DNA from: Agromyces atrinae
GTDB taxonomy: Bacteria; Actinomycetota; Actinomycetes; Actinomycetales; Microbacteriaceae
Assembly (NCBI RefSeq): GCF_013407835.1
Contig: NZ_JACCBI010000001.1
Span: 1,426,001 to 1,490,000 of the forward strand
DNA: 64,000 nt
Reading direction: 5' to 3'
Below are positions 57,349-64,000 of this stretch, one piece after another (the first letter of the stretch is position 1; each line of letters begins with the position of its first letter). A program made the translations under genes and the position numbers. Below the pieces are notes generated by a model. That model was not told the DNA's origin, searched no databases, and saw only the letters and a list, made by a program, of their open reading frames with translations.

Positions 57349-58394
57349 GCGACGGCCCCGAGGGCGAGCCCGAGTGCGACCGCCGCGGACTCCCGCGCAC
57401 CGTGGCCCGCAGCGCCGTTCTTCGGATCGACCGCGACCGAGGCGAACGCGTCCCCGCCGCTCAAGTGCACGCGCGTGAGCCCGGCGAGCTCGCTCGCGAA
57501 ACCGCCGAGGCGCGCACCGCCTCCGCTCAGGATGAGCGCTCGCACGGGTTCACCGGGGCGCAGGTTCGCGACGTAGCTGAGCGTGCTGCGGATGGCGTCG
57601 AGCAGATCGGCCGCCTCTTCGGCGATGACCTCGAGCACCTCCGCCGCCACGGCGGGCCGAGACTCTCCGCCGAGCGCACTCACCTCGAGCTTCGTGCTCT
57701 CCGCTTGCGCGTCGGACACCTCGAGCCGCAGCGCGATCGCGTCCGTGACGGCGCGGCCGCCGCGATCGATGATGCGCACGAAGCTCGGCACGCCGTCCGT
57801 CGCCACGACGACCTGGGTCGCCGTGGCACCGATGTCGATGATGGCGACGGTGCCGTCGATGCGTGGCCGATACGCGAAGACCCGGGCGAGGGCGAAGGCC
57901 GCGACATCCACCCCGATGATCGTGAGCCCTGCGCCCTCGACGGCCTCGACGTTCGCGAGCACCGCCTCCTTGACGGCCGCGATGAGGAGGCCGTCGACGG
58001 TCGGTGCGGTGGCCGTTCCCGACTCCCGCACCGGATAGAAGTCGAGGAGGGCTTCTCCGACGGGCACGGGGAGGAGGTCCTGCACGTGGAAGGGGAGCGA
58101 TTCGCGGATGACCGCGAGGGGCGCACGGGGAACCGTGAGGTCTCGCGCCAGTACCCCCGAGTGTCCGGCGGCGATGACGACCGACCGGGTCGAGAACCCG
58201 GCTTCGCTCCAGAGCGTCGAGAGGGTTCGGGTGACGACGGCACGGTCGACGACGGTGCCGCCGCGTACCGCGCCCTCGGGCAGGGCGATCTCGTGCACGC
58301 GGTGCACGGTGGCGTTCGGGCCTGCGGGGTCCGAGACCTCGACGGCCCTCAGTGAACGCGACCCGATGTCGAGCCCGACGACGTGTGTTGTCAT
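57345..58394 (-). CDS. pilM: PilM type IV pilus actin-like ATPase
   Basis: 349-residue cytoplasmic protein of the actin/Hsp70 fold. It shows phosphate 1 VGLDIGSRSLRAVEV, phosphate 2 VAIIDIGATATQVVV and adenosine motif ILSGGGARLGG. In characterised systems PilM binds PilN and connects to the motor ATPases. The ATG at 58394 has AGGAGGAAGAC just upstream, deciding the start. 26 nt after the prepilin peptidase gene. Confidence 0.92.
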   Translation of the reverse strand: MTTHVVGLDIGSRSLRAVEVSDPAGPNATVHRVHEIALPEGAVRGGTVVDRAVVTRTLSTLWSEAGFSTRSVVIAAGHSGVLARDLTVPRAPLAVIRESLPFHVQDLLPVPVGEALLDFYPVRESGTATAPTVDGLLIAAVKEAVLANVEAVEGAGLTIIGVDVAAFALARVFAYRPRIDGTVAIIDIGATATQVVVATDGVPSFVRIIDRGGRAVTDAIALRLEVSDAQAESTKLEVSALGGESRPAVAAEVLEVIAEEAADLLDAIRSTLSYVANLRPGEPVRALILSGGGARLGGFASELAGLTRVHLSGGDAFASVAVDPKNGAAGHGARESAAVALGLALGAVA

Positions 58395-58420
58395 GTCTTC
58401 CTCCTGCGGCGTCGCCGCGA

Positions 58421-59257
58421 TTACGCCAGTCCGGCGAGGGATAGGTAGGCGTCGACGATCGGTCGACCGGCGACGATGCCGATCCACGCCCCGACGAGCA
58501 TCCAGGGTCCGAAGGGGATTCCGTCGCGTCGCTTCGCGCGACGCAGGGCGAGGAGGGCGAGGGCGAAGAGACCGCCGAGGAGGAACGGCGTGAAGGCGCC
58601 GACGACGACGACGGGCCAGCCCGCCCACCCCAGGTAGAGGCCGAGGATGCCGGCGAGCTTGACGTCGCCGAAGCCCATGGCGCCGGGGGTGACGAGGGCG
58701 AGCAGGTAGTAGAGCGCGAAGAGAGCGGCGCCCGCGATGAGCGAGCGCAGGAGGGCATCGCCCTGCCCGGTGAGAGCGGCCGCCGCACCGAACGATACGG
58801 CCGCCACGACGAGGGTCGGCAGGAGGACGCGATTCGGCAGCGTATGCGTGTCGAGGTCGATGAGAGCGAGTGCGACGCTCGCCGCGACGAGCCAGACGTG
58901 GGCGACGAGCACGAGGAGCGCGGCGATCGTCGCCGGCCACGGCGCGGCCTGCACGACGGCCGGCACGAAGAACGCGCCGACACCGACGACGGCGAGTGCC
59001 GTGCCCGCCTCGACGAGCGGGTACCGCACCGAGATGCGTGCGCCGCACGTGCGACAGCGAGCGCGCAACAGGATCCACGAGAGGACCGGGATGTTGTCGT
59101 ACGGCGCGATCGCCGAATCGCAGCCGGGGCACGCGCTCGGAGGCGAGACGACGGAGCGGCCGCGCGGCACCCGGTAGACGACGACGTTCAGGAACGAACC
59201 GATCGCCGCCCCGAGCACGCCGCCGATACCCGCGGCCACGGCGAAGAGGACGGTCAC
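58421..59257 (-). CDS. pilD: Prepilin leader peptidase and N-methyltransferase
   Basis: 278-residue aspartic membrane protease that cleaves and methylates the pilins encoded upstream. The N-terminal methylase region keeps both CxxC pairs (Cys43/46 and Cys68/71). The protease part has Asp134 or Asp136 in ALIDLDTHTLPN and Asp198 in GFGDVKLAG. About eight helices. The GTG at 59257 overlaps the previous gene as GTGA. Confidence 0.94.
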   Translation of the reverse strand: MTVLFAVAAGIGGVLGAAIGSFLNVVVYRVPRGRSVVSPPSACPGCDSAIAPYDNIPVLSWILLRARCRTCGARISVRYPLVEAGTALAVVGVGAFFVPAVVQAAPWPATIAALLVLVAHVWLVAASVALALIDLDTHTLPNRVLLPTLVVAAVSFGAAAALTGQGDALLRSLIAGAALFALYYLLALVTPGAMGFGDVKLAGILGLYLGWAGWPVVVVGAFTPFLLGGLFALALLALRRAKRRDGIPFGPWMLVGAWIGIVAGRPIVDAYLSLAGLA

Positions 59258-60732
59258 GGTGCACCGTCGCGATAGCTCGTCGCCGGGCCGATGCCGCCGG
59301 GCCCCGTCGTGCCGCCGCCACCGCCGCCGCTGATCGAGGAGCCGGGGATGGACATCGGCTCGTAGAAGAAGTTCTGCGTGCCGCCGGTGAAGTTGACCGC
59401 CGCGGCGTACAGCGAGCCCCTCCAGTTGAGGTTGCCGCCCATCTGGATGCGGCAGGGCGAGTAGAGCATGGCCGCGACGGGGGCATTGACGCGCACGTTC
59501 GCCTCGACGCGGATGCCGTAGTTGCCGCCCGCTGTGATGCGGCAGTCGGGTTTCGTCGGGGTCGAGACCGTCGTATCGGGGCTGATGAAGTGAAGCCGGC
59601 GGTCGGTGCTCGAACTCGATGACGAGAACGTCGTGCCATCGCCGATCTGGATGTCGTACGCGATGATCGCGACGTTCGTCTTGAGCGTGTAGGTGCCGTT
59701 CTTGAGCTTGAAGCCGCCGACCCCGCTGCCCTCGTATCCGCAGCCGCGCGCGTCGATCACGGTGGGCGTCGTGAAGGAGTTGATCTGGTCGCGGATGTAC
59801 TCGTTGTGCTGGCACTCCCCCGAGTCGTCGATCGCCCAGCCCGATGGCCACCGCGAGTACCCCGTCCACGACGCGGGGTCACCGGTCACGTCGACCCACG
59901 GCACGGACGCAGGCGGTGCGGTCGCGGTGTGGACGCCCCCGAGGACGACGCCGGGAGACGTGACGCTCGATGCGCCCACACTCCACACGCCGCCCTCGAC
60001 CCGGCCCTGGTTCGCGACGAGCACGGACCCCTTCGAGAACACGTTGCCCTTGACCGTGCACCCGCTCGCACCGGCGTTGAGCTTCGCACCGGCTTGGCTG
60101 AGGATCAGGTCGCCCTGGATCTCCATGCGCGGGCTGCACGTGAAGTCGGTCGTCTCGTTGAAGTACACGCCGGCGTTCCGCCCCGCCGAGGTCGTGAGCT
60201 TGACCTCGCCGATGTTCGTCGTGTGGCTCGACACCGAATCGGTGCGGTGGATGTAGATGGCGTAGGTCGTCGACGCCGACGGCGTGATGGGGTACTCGGC
60301 CGTGACCGTGCGCGTGTCGCCGCGGTCGTTGCCCGCGACGCCCGCGTTCGCCGCGGTTCCCGTCGAGACGATCCTGATCGCCGTCGTCGCAGTGACGGGG
60401 CAGGACGGCGTCGTCGAGAACGCGCCCGTTCCCGACCGCACGTAGACCTTCGCGGTGTAGCCCGGAGTGCTCGCCGTGTAGACGCCCGACGAGCACGGCG
60501 TCGACGCCGACTGCAGCTTCGCGAGGGTGTCGGCGAGACCGGCCTCTGCGGCGGCCTGCGCCTGCACGCCGGCGCGGTGCGCGCTCGTGTTGCCGAGGTT
60601 GTTGACGGTCACGAGGCCGAAGACGACGAGGAGGATCGCCGTCACGCCCATGACGGCGATGACGGCCAGCAGAGCGGAGCCGCTTTCGCCCTCGGTCGAA
60701 CGCGCGCGGCGGAGGAGTCGGGTCAGAAGCAT
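59254..60732 (-). CDS. PilX/GspK-like minor pilin with long beta-rich C-terminal region
   Basis: 492 residues. A basic leader is followed by GESGSALLAVIAVMGVTAIL, a pilin-type hydrophobic helix (18-45). The residue at pilin position 5 is Ala rather than Glu, as in tip-located GspK proteins. After an AAAEAGLADTLAKL helix comes a long domain (about 80-470) with Gly/Val/Asn-rich strands such as TVKGNVFSKGSVLVANQG that suggest a beta-helix, six or more cysteines, and a final SGGGGGGTTGPGG run. It overlaps the PilW-like gene by 10 nt. Confidence 0.82.
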   Translation of the reverse strand: MLLTRLLRRARSTEGESGSALLAVIAVMGVTAILLVVFGLVTVNNLGNTSAHRAGVQAQAAAEAGLADTLAKLQSASTPCSSGVYTASTPGYTAKVYVRSGTGAFSTTPSCPVTATTAIRIVSTGTAANAGVAGNDRGDTRTVTAEYPITPSASTTYAIYIHRTDSVSSHTTNIGEVKLTTSAGRNAGVYFNETTDFTCSPRMEIQGDLILSQAGAKLNAGASGCTVKGNVFSKGSVLVANQGRVEGGVWSVGASSVTSPGVVLGGVHTATAPPASVPWVDVTGDPASWTGYSRWPSGWAIDDSGECQHNEYIRDQINSFTTPTVIDARGCGYEGSGVGGFKLKNGTYTLKTNVAIIAYDIQIGDGTTFSSSSSSTDRRLHFISPDTTVSTPTKPDCRITAGGNYGIRVEANVRVNAPVAAMLYSPCRIQMGGNLNWRGSLYAAAVNFTGGTQNFFYEPMSIPGSSISGGGGGGTTGPGGIGPATSYRDGAP

Positions 60733-61403
60733 GGTGACGTCGCTTTCACGGTCTGGCGGCTGATCTCGGTGCCGTCGACGAGCACGGCGGGTGCGTCGCC
60801 GGCATCCACCTCGAGGGTGAAGTCGAGGCGACCCGCCGTGACGACGAACGGACCGGGCGAGGCGGCGACGATGCCCTCGCCGTAGCTCTGCCAACCGGCG
60901 GGAGCCTCGACGGGGTCCGCGGCGAGGGCGGCGGCGATCGCGCTCGCGCTCGGCGCGGAGAGCGTCGCGAGCGAGGAGCCCGTGCGGGTGAAGAGCTGCC
61001 CTCCCGCGCTCGGCAGGTAGAGCCAGGCGCGGCACTGGTTCGTGCCCGCCGAGAGTCGTTCGATGACGAGGTACTGGGCGCCGCTGACGCCCACGCTCGG
61101 CGCGGTGACCTTGAGGGCGACGGCGCTGCGAGTGTCGGCTCGGATCGATTCGGAGACGAGCTGGCCGAGGTTCGAGGCCTCCGTCGTCGACCGCACCGTC
61201 GCGTTGGCGGTGAGGGAACTGAGCAGGATGCCGCCGGCGATGGCGAGCACGAGCACCATGAACGCCGCGTACACGAGCAGCTCGACGAGGGTATACCCGT
61301 CGGAGGGGCCGCACGCCGGGGTGATTGGGAGCCCCGGCGTGCGGCGATACCCGCGACCGGCGGGTGCCGCGCCGTTCGCGGATTCTGGTTCGGAGGCGCG
61401 CAT
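60723..61403 (-). CDS. PilW-like minor pilin with long leader
   Basis: 226 residues. The prepilin site is GPSDG/YTLVELLVYAAFM, giving a mature protein starting Tyr with Glu at position 5, but the leader is 36 residues, much longer than the usual 6-15. The rest is a globular domain with a Cys near residue 126 and C-terminal Cys. The start ATG shares a base with the PilV-like stop (TGATG). Later in-frame starts do not precede the cleavage site, so the long leader seems real. Confidence 0.83.
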   Translation of the reverse strand: MRASEPESANGAAPAGRGYRRTPGLPITPACGPSDGYTLVELLVYAAFMVLVLAIAGGILLSSLTANATVRSTTEASNLGQLVSESIRADTRSAVALKVTAPSVGVSGAQYLVIERLSAGTNQCRAWLYLPSAGGQLFTRTGSSLATLSAPSASAIAAALAADPVEAPAGWQSYGEGIVAASPGPFVVTAGRLDFTLEVDAGDAPAVLVDGTEISRQTVKATSPCF

Positions 61404-61813
61404 CACGCCCTCGCGAGAAGAACTCGGGTGGTGGCCGTGGAGATCGTGTCTCCCTCGCTCAGCACGGACACCGTGATCGTCACCGACCCGGGATACGCCG
61501 TGGGGCACGCACCGATCGTGCGGACGGCCTGGTAGCCGACTCCCCGATCGTCGGTGACGGCGGCCGGAGCGCTCGTGCGGAACGGCGCGAGAGTCGAACA
61601 GGATGTCGCCGCAGCACGGATCTCGGTGAGCTCGGCGTTGACGATGTCGGTCGCCGTGCCGATCGAGGCCGACTTCGCCGACGTCTGCATCGCGAGCATG
61701 ACGAGCGGGAGCACGAAGATCGCGAGCAACCCGATGAGGAACATCGCGACGACGATCTCGATGACGCCGAAGCCGTCCTCGCCCCGGTGGGGAGTGTCGC
61801 GCTGAGCAGTCAT
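61403..61813 (-). CDS. PilV-like minor pilin
   Basis: 136 residues. A 14-residue leader ends GEDG/FGVIEIVVAMFLIGLL, with Glu at mature position 5. A small C-terminal domain holds two cysteines (ATSCSTLAP, IGACPTAY) that could form the pilin disulphide loop. First of the minor pilin genes after the pilA terminator. Confidence 0.85.
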   Translation of the reverse strand: MTAQRDTPHRGEDGFGVIEIVVAMFLIGLLAIFVLPLVMLAMQTSAKSASIGTATDIVNAELTEIRAAATSCSTLAPFRTSAPAAVTDDRGVGYQAVRTIGACPTAYPGSVTITVSVLSEGDTISTATTRVLLARA

Positions 61814-61871
61814 CGGTCAGTGGCTTTCGGGTGGGAGTGGAGTGTGCGAGGTGGGGGGTGAGGAAGGAAGC

Positions 61872-61899
61872 GGGCCCCCTCGGACAGGCGAGGGGGCCC
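61872..61899 (-). terminator. Terminator after pilA
   Basis: An 11-bp perfect stem (61872-61882 with 61889-61899) with a 6-nt loop, 6 nt after the pilA stop, followed on the minus strand by CGCTTCCTTCCTC. It should give more pilA than minor-pilin mRNA. Confidence 0.8.
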
Positions 61900-61905
61900 C
61901 AGGAA

Positions 61906-62337
61906 TCAGCTGCAGGCAGTGTCCTGAACCGCACCGTTCGCCGTGATCCATCGAGTCGTGCCGTCAGCCGTGGCAGAAAGGCAAAGCCCTCCGCTGGCGT
62001 CGCTGTTGCTGATGAAGGTCACCGGGATCTCCGCGCTCGCAGTGAAACCGTCGATCGAGTTGGTTCCGGTGATGACCCCAGCAGTGAGGGTGGGCTCCTC
62101 ATCGGCTACGGTCGCAGCGACGTAGGCCGTCTTGGCGTTGGTGAGCTGTGCACCTACTGCGCTCACGCGCGCCTGCTCCTGCTGCCCCAGGTAGATCGGA
62201 ATCGCGATCGCCGCGAGCACGCCGATGATGAGGACGACGACGAGGAGCTCGATGAGGGTGAAGCCCTTCTGACCCTTCTCACCGTTGACGAGCGCCTGGT
62301 GACGGGCGAAGAGGGCCTTGTTGAAGGAAGTGAACAT
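61906..62337 (-). CDS. pilA: Major type IV pilin PilA
   Basis: 143 residues. The 25-residue basic leader ends KGQKG/FTLIELLVVVLIIGVLAA, a textbook class-III signal with Glu5 and Pro22 in the helix. The C-terminal domain is small, with two cysteines (GLCLS and the ultimate CS) probably forming the D-region disulphide. It has its own promoter and terminator, consistent with being the abundant fibre subunit. Confidence 0.94.
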   Translation of the reverse strand: MFTSFNKALFARHQALVNGEKGQKGFTLIELLVVVLIIGVLAAIAIPIYLGQQEQARVSAVGAQLTNAKTAYVAATVADEEPTLTAGVITGTNSIDGFTASAEIPVTFISNSDASGGLCLSATADGTTRWITANGAVQDTACS

Positions 62338-62412
62338 CGGTGTTCCGTTCTGTAGCTGGGTGGATGTGATCGACCGGACCCCGTTAATGGAAACGCTTGC
62401 AGGTCGTGGTTC

Positions 62413-62458
62413 ACGGTAGTGGGATTCCTCGAACTCGTAACCCCCTAGAAAGGGTTAC
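62413..62458 (-). promoter_or_regulatory. pilA promoter and weak hairpin after pilC
   Basis: On the minus strand TTACGA (62435-62440), 16 nt, TACCGT (62413-62418) would give pilA a leader of about 60 nt. A 7-bp hairpin GTAACCC/GGGTTAC (62437-62458) overlaps the -35 and lies 14 nt after the pilC stop, so it may partly terminate pilC transcripts. Confidence 0.45.
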
Positions 62459-62471
62459 AGTCGAGCGACAC

Positions 62472-63692
62472 TCACTTCACGTACTCGAAGATCGAGAAGA
62501 TCGGCAGGTAGAGCGCGACGATCATGCCGCCGATGACCACGCCGATGACGGCGACGAGCAAGGGCTCGATGAGCGACGTGAGCTGCTCGGTCGTCGCCTC
62601 GACCTCCTGGTCGTAGAACTCGGCGATCTTCTCGAGCATGGGTTCGAGCGCGCCGGCGCCCTCGCCGACGGCGATCATCTGCGTCACCATCGGCGGGAAG
62701 ACGGGCTCGTTCGCGAGGGGCTCGGCGATCGTCGCCCCCGACCGGACGTCGTCGGCCACACGCCGCAGCGCCGCCTCGACGACCCAGTTGCCCGAGGTCT
62801 CACCGGCGATCTGCAGCGCCGAGAGGACGGGGACGCCCGCGGCGACCATCGACTTGAAGTTGCGACTGAAGCGCGCGACGGCGATCTTCCGGGCGATGCC
62901 GCCGAAGACGGGGAGCCGCAGCACGAACGGGTCGACGACGCTCCTGACCCTCTCGGTATGTCGTGCCTTCCGCCACCAGACGGCGAACACGACGGCTCCG
63001 ACGAGGAGGACCGGCGCGAGCCACACCATCACGCCCGAGAGCCACACGAGGAACTGCGTCGGAAGCGGCAGCTCCCCGCCGAGTCCGTCGAACATCGTCT
63101 GGAAGCTCGGCACGATGAAGACGAGCATGCCGATGACGCCGAGTACCGCCATCGCGAGCACGACGACGGGGTACGTCATCGCCGAGCGCACGGTGTTCCG
63201 CAGCTTGACGTCGGCCTCGAAGTTGGCGGCGATCGAGCCGAGGGCGTCGTCGAGGAACCCGCTCGTCTCCCCGGCTCGCACGAGCGAGATCATGAGCGGA
63301 GGGAAGTCGTCGCCGTGTCGGGCGAGAGCCTCCGAGAACGACGAGCCGCGCTCGACGTCGCCGCGCACCTTCCCCATCGTCTCGCGGAGCGTCGCGTTCT
63401 CGGTCTGACCCGCGACGATCGTGAGCGTCCTGACGAGCGACAGGCCGGCCGAGAGCATCGTCGCCATCTGCCGCGAGAGCACGGCGAGATCCTTGAGCTT
63501 CACGCCGCCGAAGCCCGGTATCGCGAGCTCGCGGTTGAGCCCCGTGCCCGTCGGCGCATCGACGATCGAGATGGGGCTCACTCCCTGCGCGATGAGCTGC
63601 GACGCCGCGTGCGACTCGTTCGACGCGTCGATGCGACCCGAGACGACCTTGCCGGCGCCTGTACGCGCCTTGTAGGCGTACGACTGCGCCAT
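62472..63692 (-). CDS. pilC: Type IV pilus platform protein PilC
   Basis: 406 residues with two GspF/PilC domains (about 70-195 and 275-395). LSRQMATMLSAGLSLVRTL and FSRNFKSMVAAGVPVLSALQ are the paired repeats, and the C-terminus ends PIFSIFEYV. It anchors the motor ATPases at the membrane. Its ATG shares a base with the pilT stop. Confidence 0.95.
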   Translation of the reverse strand: MAQSYAYKARTGAGKVVSGRIDASNESHAASQLIAQGVSPISIVDAPTGTGLNRELAIPGFGGVKLKDLAVLSRQMATMLSAGLSLVRTLTIVAGQTENATLRETMGKVRGDVERGSSFSEALARHGDDFPPLMISLVRAGETSGFLDDALGSIAANFEADVKLRNTVRSAMTYPVVVLAMAVLGVIGMLVFIVPSFQTMFDGLGGELPLPTQFLVWLSGVMVWLAPVLLVGAVVFAVWWRKARHTERVRSVVDPFVLRLPVFGGIARKIAVARFSRNFKSMVAAGVPVLSALQIAGETSGNWVVEAALRRVADDVRSGATIAEPLANEPVFPPMVTQMIAVGEGAGALEPMLEKIAEFYDQEVEATTEQLTSLIEPLLVAVIGVVIGGMIVALYLPIFSIFEYVK

Positions 63693-64000
63693 CAGCTGGT
63701 CACCCGGGCGAACGTGTCGGCGAACGCCGTCGGCGTCGGAGTCTCTGGCACGATGCCGAGGCTCACGACGGCATCCTCTCGGCGGAGGAGGCCCTTCAGC
63801 CCCTCCCGGTCGCGCGCCTTGGCGAGGGCCGCCGCGCTCGTCACGACCTGGGTGTTGACGAGTTCGGCGAGGCTCTGGTCGAGCGTGTGCATGCCGAGAC
63901 TCGAGCCGGACTGCATGACCGTCGGGATCTGATGCGTCTTGCCCTCGCGGATGAGATTGGCGATCGCGGGCGTCGACACGAGGATCTCGGTCGCGACGAC
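63692..64000 (-). CDS. pilT: Pilus retraction ATPase PilT (partial, C-terminal end)
   Basis: The last 102 residues are visible; the gene continues past the right edge. The segment STPAIANLIREGKTHQIPTVMQSGSSLGMHTLDQSL is the C-terminal signature of PilT, in particular the AIRNLIRE-like box (here AIANLIREGK) needed for retraction. Followed by pilC with a one-base overlap. Presence of PilT suggests retractable, twitching-type pili. Confidence 0.92.
   Translation of the reverse strand, partial: VVATEILVSTPAIANLIREGKTHQIPTVMQSGSSLGMHTLDQSLAELVNTQVVTSAAALAKARDREGLKGLLRREDAVVSLGIVPETPTPTAFADTFARVTS

Overview
The window is a high-GC, densely packed chromosomal segment of an actinobacterium. Gene order and protein features point to the family Microbacteriaceae (Microbacterium/Agromyces-like), an inference from family resemblance rather than a database search. 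Supporting signs are a GuaB3-type IMP dehydrogenase relative beside guaB, CIRCE-controlled groES, alr-acpS-glmS-coaA next to the t6A genes, Ala/Lys-rich tails on ribosomal proteins, many GTG starts, and many apparently leaderless genes with a TANNNT box 6-8 nt before the start codon. No rRNA, tRNA, CRISPR array, prophage or insertion sequence was recognised.

Layout. 1-2.1 kb: guanine-nucleotide synthesis (guaB3-like, partial; guaB), minus strand. 2.3-6.3 kb: livHMGF ABC importer operon, plus strand, with its putative lipoprotein receptor convergent at 6.5-7.9 kb. 8-12.4 kb: rarD, groES with two CIRCE operators, a THUMP-like methyltransferase and three small membrane proteins. 12.5-20.9 kb: glmS-acpS-alr-tsaE-tsaB-rimI-tsaD (cell-wall precursors, acyl-carrier-protein activation and tRNA t6A synthesis), coaA on the other strand, then glmM downstream of rplM-rpsI. 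22-24 kb: a tandem GNAT protein and truA.

24-53.5 kb is almost entirely the ribosomal and translation super-cluster on the minus strand: str (rpsL-rpsG-fusA-tuf), S10 (rpsJ to rpsQ), spc (rplN to secY-adk-map) and alpha (infA-rpmJ-rpsM-rpsK-rpoA-rplQ). It is interrupted between map and infA by an 8 kb sugar-PTS island: an MtlR-type regulator diverging from an apparent EIIB-ptsH-ptsI-mtlA-mtlF-mtlD operon, so the general PTS proteins are co-encoded with mannitol transport. OsmC and VanZ-like genes lie between S10 and tuf. The usual rpsN gene between rplE and rpsH is absent.

53.7-56 kb holds three genes of unknown function. 56-64 kb is a type IV pilus locus on the minus strand in the order pilT (partial), pilC, pilA, three further pilin-like genes, prepilin peptidase, pilM, pilN, pilO. 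It supplies retraction ATPase, platform, major and minor pilins, leader peptidase and alignment subcomplex; the assembly ATPase pilB is presumably just outside the window.

I did not find a wholly unknown multi-gene system. The best leads are a secreted transthyretin-like domain fused to LivH, the PTS island inside the ribosomal cluster, the pilin set (GspK/PilX-like protein lacking Glu5 with a long Cys-containing C-terminal region), the missing rpsN, the widespread leaderless arrangement, and a family of intergenic palindromes.
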